DNA of 7,069 nt from an uncultured Candidatus Saccharibacteria bacterium (lineage in GTDB: Bacteria > Patescibacteriota > Saccharimonadia > Saccharimonadales > Saccharimonadaceae). The stretch covers positions 1 through 7,069 of the forward strand of contig CAOZKB010000052.1 of the NCBI GenBank assembly GCA_948571325.1. The letters are read 5' to 3'. A model generated the notes under the pieces. It did not search any database. It was not told the origin of the DNA and was given only the letters and a program-made list of their open reading frames with translations. This document shows, piece after piece, positions 1-5,798 of this stretch. Each line of letters opens with the position of its first letter. Position 1 is the first letter of the stretch. A program made the position numbers and the translations under genes.

Positions 1-50
1 ATGGCGCCGAGCACGCTCATACCGCCCAGAATCCAAAGGAGATTAAATAA
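1..50 (+). CDS. rplM: 50S ribosomal protein L13, C-terminal end (5' truncated by window edge)
   Basis: Reading from base 3 gives GAEHAHTAQNPKEIK followed by TAA at 48-50. This matches the conserved L13 C-terminus (Y-AG-x-H-P-H-x-AQ-x-P type). L13 is an early-assembling large-subunit protein, and rplM-rpsI is one of the most conserved ribosomal pairs in bacteria, which supports the call despite only 15 visible codons. The stop overlaps the rpsI start by one base (TAATG), and the rpsI Shine-Dalgarno site lies inside these last codons, so the two are translationally coupled. The start lies outside the window. Confidence 0.88.
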   Translation, partial: GAEHAHTAQNPKEIK

Positions 51-451
51 TGGCTACAAAAGATTCATATATTTATGGCCTTGGTCGCCGCAAAGCTGCC
101 ACGGCTCGCGTCCGCCTCTACAAGGGCAAGGGTGCCATTACAATCAATGACAAACCAGCATTAGAATACTTATCTAACAATAAGACCTACCTAGCAGAAA
201 TCACCGATCCATTAGCACTTGCCGAAAAGCAGAATGCTTATGACGTATCGATTAAAGTTTCTGGCGGTGGCCTAGCTGGCCAAGTGGACGCTATCAAGTT
301 AGCCCTTAGTAAGGCCCTAACTACCGAAATGACCGATTTACGTCCAGTGCTCAAGAAAGCTGGCTTCCTAAAGCGCGATCCACGCGAAAAAGAACGCAAA
401 AAATATGGTTTACGTTCAGCGCGCAAAAAGGAACAATTCTCCAAGCGTTAA
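50..451 (+). CDS. rpsI: 30S ribosomal protein S9
   Basis: A 133-residue protein, the usual length for bacterial S9. S9 binds the head of the small subunit and its C-terminal tail reaches the P-site tRNA. Recognisable parts are the N-terminal YGLGRRKAATARV (residues 9-21), the GGGLAGQ turn (about 72-78) and the basic tail RDPREKERKKYGLRSARKKEQFSKR-type ending, finishing with the invariant Ser-Lys-Arg. The helix after GGGLAGQ reads VDAIKLALSKAL instead of the commoner AGAIRHGIARAL, a mild divergence. The start is set by AAGGAG at 36-41, eight bases before the ATG, which overlaps the rplM stop. recR follows after 14 bases, so this is an operon. Identification is certain. Confidence 0.98.
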   Translation: MATKDSYIYGLGRRKAATARVRLYKGKGAITINDKPALEYLSNNKTYLAEITDPLALAEKQNAYDVSIKVSGGGLAGQVDAIKLALSKALTTEMTDLRPVLKKAGFLKRDPREKERKKYGLRSARKKEQFSKR

Positions 452-465
452 TACTCAAGAAGCTA

Positions 466-1071
466 ATGTTACCACAAGCGCTCAACAATACAATCGAGGC
501 ACTCGGGCACCTACCTGGCGTAGGCGCCCGTACTGCCGAGCGTTATGCTTATTATTTATTTAAGAACAACCCCCAAATTTGCCAGGAAATCGCCCAAACT
601 TTATCAGTTTTACATTCTGATGTCAAAACTTGCCCTATCACTTTTGCGCTCATTAATGCCGACGAAGAAAAGTCTAGCCTCTATAATGATCCCAAACGCG
701 ATAAGACAACCATCCTCGTAGTCGAAGAACCTCTTGACATCTTCGCCATTGAGCAAACCAAGCAATTTCAAGGTACCTATCACGTATTAGGTGGCGCGAT
801 TTCACCCATTGACGGGATTACTGCCGATCAGCTACACATTAAAGAATTGCTTCAGCGAATCGAACCTGACCACGTCAATGAGGTCATCATTGCTACCAAT
901 CCCTCTGTCGAAGGTGAATCTACTGCTCTACTACTCCAAAAAATGTTACATGAACAATACCCCGATGTCAAAATCACTCGACTAGCTAGAGGATTACCAC
1001 TAGGTATCGATTTATCTTATGCCGATCAAATCACACTTTCTGCCGCCCTCGAAAACCGTACAAACTTGTAG
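466..1071 (+). CDS. recR: Recombination mediator protein RecR with degenerate zinc finger
   Basis: A 201-residue protein of normal RecR length. RecR works with RecO (and RecF) to load RecA at single-strand gaps. The parts are in family order: an N-terminal helix-hairpin-helix with LPGVGARTAERYAYYL (residues 16-31); the zinc-finger region (56-73); a Toprim domain starting ILVVEEPLDIFAIEQT (83-98), with LGGAISPIDGI (108-118) and IIATNPSVEGESTA (141-154); and the C-terminal ITRLARGLPLGIDLSYAD (170-187) leading to TLSAALENR. The family normally has two CxxC pairs. Here only Cys56 remains, and the other three positions are Thr59, Ser70 and Tyr73, so zinc binding as in model RecR is unlikely. The downstream DPKRD is kept. 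The start matches the family N-terminus. Only a weak purine stretch (AAGAAG at 457-462) precedes it, consistent with translation coupled to rpsI 14 bases upstream. No clear terminator follows. Confidence 0.95.
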   Translation: MLPQALNNTIEALGHLPGVGARTAERYAYYLFKNNPQICQEIAQTLSVLHSDVKTCPITFALINADEEKSSLYNDPKRDKTTILVVEEPLDIFAIEQTKQFQGTYHVLGGAISPIDGITADQLHIKELLQRIEPDHVNEVIIATNPSVEGESTALLLQKMLHEQYPDVKITRLARGLPLGIDLSYADQITLSAALENRTNL

Positions 1072-1174
1072 CCAACCCACAAAAATCAAGGATTTAAAAT
1101 TTGAGGCAACTTGAGACTTGCCGCCATAAGGCTTAGAATTGAAACTTAACATAAAATCTTCCACTTTTTTATTC

Positions 1175-1200
1175 TACTTATGCTATAATAAACATAAGTA
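1175..1200. repeat. 8-bp inverted repeat framing the sortase -10 box
   Basis: TACTTATG (1175-1182) and CATAAGTA (1193-1200) are perfect reverse complements separated by 10 bases. The spacer contains the -10 hexamer TATAAT, and the right arm ends on the A of the sortase ATG. A protein bound here would cover the -10 element and the transcription start, so a repressor operator is a reasonable guess. In an AT-rich intergenic sequence a chance dyad is also possible. Confidence 0.5.
1181..1189 (+). promoter_or_regulatory. Extended -10 promoter of the sortase gene
   Basis: TGCTATAAT is a perfect consensus -10 hexamer (1184-1189) with the TGn extension. No convincing -35 is seen at 16-18 bases upstream. 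Transcription would be expected to begin near 1196-1197, leaving only about three or four bases before the ATG at 1200, with no Shine-Dalgarno site. The 128 bases after recR otherwise hold only a weak 5-bp GGCAA/TTGCC stem (1105-1122) and no gene. Confidence 0.7.
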
Positions 1201-1847
1201 TGGAAGGTGTTTGGAAAATTAATCCATTTTATTGGCTCGGATTGCGACGACTTAGTCATTCACAACGTATTCGCAAAAGCAACTATTCTTCTAAGTCGTT
1301 TTATGTTCGCTCGTACTGCTCCGAACAAAAAAACATCGACTGGCGCAATTTTAACCCATTCCGCTGGTCAAAACGCGCAATTCACGTTTTTACTTTCGGT
1401 TTTTTTGCAACCATGGTACCAGTTTATGCTCTCATCGGCATACAGCCTAGCATTCCTATTGAAGCTGCCAGTTACCCTAAGCTCAACATTACCTCAATTA
1501 AACTCGACACGCCAGTCGAACCTCTTGAACTCAGCAATCATCAACTCACTACTCCTCAATCTATTGCTGGTGCCTACCAGCAGAACCCCAATAAGACGCT
1601 TATCATTGGCCACTCTTCTAGCGTTTTTAAAAACCTAAATCAAACTCATCTTGGTGAAATTATTGAATATCAAAATTTCCGCTATATTATTACTAATATC
1701 GCTATCACAGAAAAAAACGTAATCGATATGACAGAAGTACTTTCTAGCGCCAATATTGACACTTTAATCCTTATGACTTGCGCAGGCGACCCACTCCCTA
1801 ATCAAGACGCTACTCATCGGCTACTCGTTACCGCTACCAAATTATAG
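1200..1847 (+). CDS. Sortase family transpeptidase, membrane anchored
   Basis: A 215-residue protein. Sortases cleave a sorting signal on secreted proteins and join them to a cell-surface nucleophile or to each other. The order is a basic, aromatic cytoplasmic segment (1-60), one membrane span (about 61-80, IHVFTFGFFATMVPVYALIG), a linker, and a compact sortase barrel (about 95-215). The catalytic triad is visible: His138 in TLIIGHSS, Cys194 in LILMTCAGD, and Arg207 in ATHRLLVTAT. The Cys-Arg spacing of 13 equals that of class A sortase. The class is not assignable by eye. The short C-terminus right after the Arg strand is normal for single-domain sortases. NPFYW (8-12) and NPFRW (52-56) repeat within the cytoplasmic part. 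The ATG is chosen because a consensus extended -10 ends 10 bases before it; there is no SD. No LPxTG-type protein is encoded in the window. The penicillin-binding-like gene follows after 56 bases, with its own promoter. Confidence 0.87.
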   Translation: MEGVWKINPFYWLGLRRLSHSQRIRKSNYSSKSFYVRSYCSEQKNIDWRNFNPFRWSKRAIHVFTFGFFATMVPVYALIGIQPSIPIEAASYPKLNITSIKLDTPVEPLELSNHQLTTPQSIAGAYQQNPNKTLIIGHSSSVFKNLNQTHLGEIIEYQNFRYIITNIAITEKNVIDMTEVLSSANIDTLILMTCAGDPLPNQDATHRLLVTATKL

Positions 1848-1888
1848 CTAAAACATATTGGCGCAGTTATACAACCAATTCGGAGATA

Positions 1889-1897
1889 TGGTATAAT
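1889..1897 (+). promoter_or_regulatory. Extended -10 promoter of the penicillin-binding-like gene
   Basis: TGGTATAAT has a consensus -10 hexamer at 1892-1897 with the TGn extension. The ATG is at 1904, only six bases after the hexamer, so the expected transcription start falls on or beside the A of the ATG. That predicts a truly leaderless mRNA. No SD and no clear -35 are present. A weak ATTGG-N13-CCAAT dyad (1857-1879) lies just upstream. Confidence 0.72.
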
Positions 1898-1903
1898 AAA
1901 ATA

Positions 1904-3256
1904 ATGAAAAAAATCATCATCGCTTTTTTTATTATTGCTATATTTGGAGTTGCCGGTTTTTTTGGCGTCCGTTGGCTCCTTAGTCTAGACAAAGGAGCCA
2001 CGACCGAAACCATTGCTGACGTCTATCTTCCACCACCCGACCCAGAAATACCAGATTTTATCGATCTTCAGCCAATCGTTGACGAGTGGCTGAACGAATA
2101 CGCTCACGGAGAAGTTGCAATTGAAATTTACGATCTCAATAACTCTACCGTAGCCGCCAGCTATCGTTCCGCCGCCTCTATGTATCCTTTATCACTATAT
2201 AAATTATTCTATACTTATGACGGTTATGCACAAATTGACGCCGGCACAGATGATCCTAATGCACTTTATTTAGGCAATTACACCCTCGGAGAATGTCTAG
2301 ATTTAATGATTCGGGAATCGCACAATCCCTGCGCCGAAACCATGCTAGGCGAAACCGCTCGCGAAGCTCGCGTCGGTCAGCTAGTGCAAAAACTCGGGTT
2401 AACCAACACTCAACCCGATGGTCTCAAAACTTCCGCACACGACGTTTCACTATTACTCCAACATTATTACGTTCACCCAGAATGGTCTGAAGATTCTTGG
2501 CTCAAGTATCGCGATTCCGCACTTAATCAACCGCCCACAGCCGCCGGCGATTTTCGTCAAGGTTTACCTAGCGGCATCAGGATTGCCACCGTCTTCGACA
2601 AAGTCGGCTGGCAAGGCGGTGCAGGCGGCGGTACTGGCTGGAACTTTTATAATGACGCAGCCATTGTTGAATTTCCAGAAATCGATAAAACTGGAGATAT
2701 CGTTCAAGTCATAGACTCCAGCAATACCGAATCCACCACAAGTCCAGAAAGTAACTATACAGAAGATACCAGTCAAGATAATCCAACAAATGCCAACGGA
2801 ACCACCGCTGCGTCCACAGAAGTCAACAGCGAACGTCTTGCCGTCAGCGCCAGCTACGACCAAGTAGACATTAGTTATACTAACGTCACGGATGCCGACG
2901 GGAAAAAAATAGCCTTTTCCATTATTAGCGACGACGATTCAAGCGAAACAAACACAAGCACTAATACTACTGCAATAGTCAACGAAAACGAGACAGAAAC
3001 CGATACGCCGGATGCAAACATAGTATCAAACGAATCCATACGTACCAAGATTGTCACTCTGGATGAAACTCAGTATGAATATACTCCAGAAGTTCAACCG
3101 CGTCGTTACATTATGGTAATCATGACGCGCAATACCTCGCACCTCGTGATTCGTGCTCTTGGAGAAATGTTAGAAGAAGCCATATTAAGCTACCAATTCA
3201 ACAAAGTTCACAATATTACTAACGGTTCTACACCCACTGACACCACTCTTGAATAA
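1904..3256 (+). CDS. Beta-lactamase-fold penicillin-binding-like serine protein with large acidic insert
   Basis: A 450-residue protein with a signal anchor (about 4-27) and the rest predicted outside the cell. The segment VAIEIYDLNNSTVAASYRSAASMYPLSLYKLF (71-102) matches the start of class A beta-lactamase-like domains. The motifs run in order: S97-L-Y-K100 (SxxK nucleophile and base), S139-H-N141 (SxN motif), and K233-V-G235 in the KTG position followed by WQGG. KLGLTNTQPDGLKTSAHDVSLLL (163-185) matches the helix after a very short omega loop. The catalytic Glu166 of true class A lactamases has no obvious counterpart, so a D,D-peptidase or non-lactamase role is more likely. After strand NDAAIVEF (250-257) comes an acidic, Asn/Ser/Thr-rich stretch (about 262-398). 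The fold then resumes with RRYIMVIMTRN (400-410) and a final helix. The tail 435-450 is Thr/Asn rich. The substrate is unknown, presumably peptidoglycan. It converges with the CAP gene across a 40-base gap. Confidence 0.8.
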   Translation: MKKIIIAFFIIAIFGVAGFFGVRWLLSLDKGATTETIADVYLPPPDPEIPDFIDLQPIVDEWLNEYAHGEVAIEIYDLNNSTVAASYRSAASMYPLSLYKLFYTYDGYAQIDAGTDDPNALYLGNYTLGECLDLMIRESHNPCAETMLGETAREARVGQLVQKLGLTNTQPDGLKTSAHDVSLLLQHYYVHPEWSEDSWLKYRDSALNQPPTAAGDFRQGLPSGIRIATVFDKVGWQGGAGGGTGWNFYNDAAIVEFPEIDKTGDIVQVIDSSNTESTTSPESNYTEDTSQDNPTNANGTTAASTEVNSERLAVSASYDQVDISYTNVTDADGKKIAFSIISDDDSSETNTSTNTTAIVNENETETDTPDANIVSNESIRTKIVTLDETQYEYTPEVQPRRYIMVIMTRNTSHLVIRALGEMLEEAILSYQFNKVHNITNGSTPTDTTLE

Positions 3257-3296
3257 AGTTAGTTCATCTCTCTAATAAAACCAGCGAATATTTCGA

Positions 3297-4304
3297 TCAA
3301 TACGTTGTGAAGTATTGACTCCAATAAGTCTTATATTGTGAATTTGGGTCAAATACAAAGCCCACTGCCACATGCTTAAAATCCGGATTTAAGATATTTG
3401 CCCGATGTTCCGGTGACGCCATCCAAGACGCCACAGTTGTCTCGGGCGAAACCGCTGCATTCCCAGCATTCAAATTCTCACCACTCTTCCCGCCAGTCTC
3501 GGGAATAGGACACGCCGTAGACCACGAAGACCCGTCTGGGCGCGTATGCGAGTAAACCGACATAATCTCCTTTGCTCGCGTATTCGCCGCTCCTTCACAC
3601 GTCGTACTCCACGACAACGCGCTCAACCCATTCTTTGTCCGCTCGTTATTCACTAAATTCAATACATCACGTTTCCATTGCTCCACTGGCGGTGCAATTA
3701 CCGTTACGGTTAATTTATCATGCCGCAAACCATCATAAGTACCAGCTGTAATTGTTGTTGTACCGGTCCCCACAATCGCTGGATATTTACAAGTCTCCGA
3801 ATTATACCCCATCCAAGTCCGTGCTGTCGCATAAAACCCTGCGATCACATCTGGATTACTCGTTTGCCAATACATATCACCTAACCCAGTCAAGCCACCA
3901 CCTACGCAAATATCAAAGTCTGCTGTCTGATAAATCGTAATCGCATCTTCATTCCAGAGCTGTCCTTTTGGCACTGGCGCATTACTAATACCGCCACTAC
4001 TTGCCGTGCTTGATCCAGTCGCCAAATAGCTGTCCGAAGAACCACCGCCATTACTAATGGTAGTTGAATTTCCTCCACTCACCACTACAACCGGCGCCTC
4101 CAACTCATCTAACACAGGTGCCAATAACTCTGCTTCCTCCAGCTCGCCACTAATCACATCATTTCGCTCTTGTACAACCTTGAAATCGATTCCGCCATTC
4201 AAGTTTATCGCACTGAAAATCATTACCCCCACAATCAGAATCGCTACCGCATTCAGCGACAACAAAATCGCCATCTTTGTCTGTCTTAAAAGTCTTGCCG
4301 TCAT
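3297..4304 (-). CDS. Membrane-anchored Ig-like plus CAP (SCP/PR-1) domain extracellular protein
   Basis: A 335-residue protein. In order: a short basic N-terminus, a signal anchor (about 12-33), an acidic stretch (46-70), a Gly/Ser/Thr linker (76-112), a bacterial Ig-like (Big_2-type) domain (about 117-203, with WQTSNPDVI and GTGTTTITAGTYDG), and a C-terminal CAP domain (about 210-333). CAP marks include LNLVNNERTKNGLSALSW, the cavity His253 (YSHTRPDG), Glu276 (GENLNAG), Glu299/His300 (SPEHRANIL) and WSQYF at 328-332. Bacterial CAP proteins are secreted, and their molecular function is mostly unknown. The four cysteines fall as one pair in each domain (133/172 and 236/265), so disulfides are plausible. 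The start is supported by AGGAA (4315-4311), six bases before the ATG. It lies 43 bases downstream of the sensor gene on the same strand, so it is probably co-transcribed. It stops with TGA. Confidence 0.86.
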   Translation of the reverse strand: MTARLLRQTKMAILLSLNAVAILIVGVMIFSAINLNGGIDFKVVQERNDVISGELEEAELLAPVLDELEAPVVVVSGGNSTTISNGGGSSDSYLATGSSTASSGGISNAPVPKGQLWNEDAITIYQTADFDICVGGGLTGLGDMYWQTSNPDVIAGFYATARTWMGYNSETCKYPAIVGTGTTTITAGTYDGLRHDKLTVTVIAPPVEQWKRDVLNLVNNERTKNGLSALSWSTTCEGAANTRAKEIMSVYSHTRPDGSSWSTACPIPETGGKSGENLNAGNAAVSPETTVASWMASPEHRANILNPDFKHVAVGFVFDPNSQYKTYWSQYFTTY

Positions 4305-4318
4305 CGTTTATTCCTAAT

Positions 4319-4339
4319 GTTTGTCATTTATCTACAAAC
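4319..4339 (-). repeat. Small inverted repeat between the sensor and CAP genes
   Basis: GTTTGT (4319-4324) and ACAAAC (4334-4339) are perfect complements with a nine-base loop inside the 43-base intercistronic gap, just upstream of the CAP gene's AGGAA. There is no U-run, so this is not a terminator. It could be a weak RNA stem affecting CAP translation or mRNA decay, or chance. Confidence 0.3.
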
Positions 4340-4347
4340 CCCTCAAG

Positions 4348-5700
4348 CTACGCTCGCAGATGTTTTTCCGAGTCAATTACCGAAGCCACCAAGTTAATAA
4401 TCATTTCTAGCTGAATCAAGTCACGTCGCTCAAAACTCGATTTACCCAACGGCTTACCTACCAGCATTTGTCCAAATACTTTACCTTTGGCATTATGCAA
4501 TTCCGCAACCGCCTTCAAATTAACTTCGTCAAAAATCTTTTGCACGCTTTTGCTCGGTTCTTGCCACACGCCACCCTTAGCGGTCTTCAAGCTAGTAATC
4601 TGTTTTAGTTCCTCCGACGACAAAGCCAGCGCCTTCGAACCGTACAACCGGCCATTAATCACAAAACCGATATACGCAAAGTGTAAATGGTCCGCCAAAA
4701 ACCCCGCCAACTCACGCAAATCCACGTTCTTCGATGCCAAACGGTTCAATTTCTTAATCACATAACCAATATCAACTTGTCCAACCGAAATCAAAGAATT
4801 AAGAAACGCTTTCAATTCTGTAACCACCGGCATCAATAACAACACGATGACAATCATAATAAAGTTCAAGACTAATACCGAAGATGATGGATTTGGGATC
4901 TTAAACAGAGCTGTAAATATCACATAAAATATCACCATATACGCAATAGCACCAGTCGCCATCAACACAACATAAGCCATTATCTTCATCCAGCGAGTTT
5001 CAACCGATACAATACGATATTTCAAAATTGCATAGAAATACGACAACATCGTCAAACTCAATGCTAGTGGACCCATCCAAATTAAATCATAGCGCCCTAA
5101 AAGCGGTAACAACAAATCAAAAATCCCAGCAATCACACCAACAATCACGAACCCCACGCCAAGAATTTTATCTCCACTACGAGTAGTTTTTCTCGCCGTG
5201 TGCTTAACGCGATAAAAAGTTGCCGTAATAAAACAGACGATTGCTAGCGCCATCGAAAATGCATACACCCAGTAAAACCAGCTATTCACGATGTGCAAAG
5301 CATTGCCAGCATAAAGAATTTCGTAACCGTGATATAGTAAACCGGGGTCAACTACCAGCATTATGCTTAAGAAAGTCGCCAACAAGATATTAATAATTGT
5401 CGCAATTTTACCTAAAACATACTGCCAGCTTGCATAGCCAAGAATCATTGCGACGGCCACCAACCCACCAATATAAATTCCATAAGCCGAATTCAATACA
5501 CTCTCATCCAAATTTGGCGATGTGGGCTCCAAATGCAAAAAACTCGCCATACCAAACGCCCAAATAAACGCGCCAATATCAGAAAGTAACACCCACGCCG
5601 TGCGTTTACGCTCTGTCCTTGAAGAACCAAAGAATACCACTATACCAATCATTAACGTCATCACGCCAATTGCATATAGCAGAATCGAAATTAAACTCAT
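4348..5700 (-). CDS. Multi-pass membrane sensor (histidine-kinase 7TM-like) with GAF-like C-terminus and no kinase domain
   Basis: A 450-residue protein. The first 300 residues are strongly hydrophobic, with about nine candidate spans (near 3-24, 36-56, 72-92, 98-117, 140-163, 180-201, 204-226, 238-264, 273-296). The stretch YFYAILKYRIVSVETRWMK (221-239) resembles the end of the N-terminal 7TM region of bacterial histidine kinases. Residues 308-448 look like a degenerate GAF domain: LRELAGFLADHLHFAYIGFVINGRLYG at the front and KVFGQMLVGKPLGKSSFERRDLIQLEMIINLVASVID at the end. The protein then stops with no HisKA, HATPase or GGDEF domain, and no such ORF follows, because the next gene is the CAP protein. 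It may signal through a partner or be a membrane protein of other function. The start is well supported: GGAGG (5711-5707) sits six bases before the ATG, behind an extended -10. It is the first gene of an operon with the CAP gene. Confidence 0.72.
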   Translation of the reverse strand: MSLISILLYAIGVMTLMIGIVVFFGSSRTERKRTAWVLLSDIGAFIWAFGMASFLHLEPTSPNLDESVLNSAYGIYIGGLVAVAMILGYASWQYVLGKIATIINILLATFLSIMLVVDPGLLYHGYEILYAGNALHIVNSWFYWVYAFSMALAIVCFITATFYRVKHTARKTTRSGDKILGVGFVIVGVIAGIFDLLLPLLGRYDLIWMGPLALSLTMLSYFYAILKYRIVSVETRWMKIMAYVVLMATGAIAYMVIFYVIFTALFKIPNPSSSVLVLNFIMIVIVLLLMPVVTELKAFLNSLISVGQVDIGYVIKKLNRLASKNVDLRELAGFLADHLHFAYIGFVINGRLYGSKALALSSEELKQITSLKTAKGGVWQEPSKSVQKIFDEVNLKAVAELHNAKGKVFGQMLVGKPLGKSSFERRDLIQLEMIINLVASVIDSEKHLRA

Positions 5701-5725
5701 TTATAACCTCCAAATACTTAACATT

Positions 5726-5755
5726 AGTATAACACAAAAAATCTTTTTCCAGCAA
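5726..5755 (-). promoter_or_regulatory. Promoter of the sensor-CAP operon
   Basis: On the minus strand TGTTATACT (5734-5726) is an extended -10 with a near-consensus hexamer TATACT. A weak -35, TTGCTG (5755-5750), lies 18 bases upstream and begins within the T-tract of the preceding gene's terminator. Transcription would start near 5719, giving a leader of about 19 bases that carries the GGAGG site. A perfect CTTTTT-N5-AAAAAG dyad (5743-5759) covers the -35 region. Confidence 0.6.
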
Positions 5756-5785
5756 AAAGTGCCGCAATTATCGCGCGACACCTTT
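5754..5785 (-). terminator. Intrinsic terminator of the methyltransferase-like gene
   Basis: Read on the minus strand, GTGTCGC (5781-5775) pairs with GCGGCAC (5765-5759), one pair being U-G, around a nine-base loop. AAAG before the stem can extend pairing into the five-U tract (5758-5754) after it. A GC-rich stem followed directly by Us, 13 bases past the stop codon, is a classic Rho-independent terminator. Confidence 0.8.
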
Positions 5786-5798
5786 ACATACAGAAGAA

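Noticed and set aside
1105..1122. GGCAA-N8-TTGCC stem after recR as a terminator
   Set aside because: Only five base pairs, and no T-tract follows directly. The run of six Ts at 1165-1170 is about 40 bases away.
1857..1879. ATTGG-N13-CCAAT dyad upstream of the penicillin-binding-like promoter
   Set aside because: Arms of five bases with a long spacer are expected often by chance. It is kept only as a remark in the promoter entry.
2564..2863. Minus-strand open frame of 99 codons opposite the penicillin-binding-like gene
   Set aside because: It is a shadow of the real gene: no SD, a composition mirroring the sense codons, and no recognisable domain.
2700..3060. Tandem nucleotide repeats in the low-complexity insert as a phase-variation tract
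   Set aside because: The amino-acid bias is strong, but I found no exact tandem repeat units or homopolymer long enough to suggest slipped-strand switching.
3297..3299. Possible UGA recoding as Gly, as in some CPR lineages
   Set aside because: The CAP domain is complete at this TGA. Reading through adds only ten unremarkable residues before another TGA, and no other gene has an in-frame TGA, so the standard use of UGA as stop fits.
3297..3318. TCAATAC-N8-GTATTGA hairpin spanning the CAP stop codon, as a bidirectional terminator
   Set aside because: The 7-bp stem is perfect but AT-rich, lies inside the CAP coding end, and has no U-run on either strand. I see no convincing terminator for either convergent gene.
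4057..4317. Plus-strand open frame opposite the CAP gene N-terminus
   Set aside because: It is antisense to the Gly/Ser/Thr linker, whose composition keeps stops rare. It has no SD and no family resemblance.
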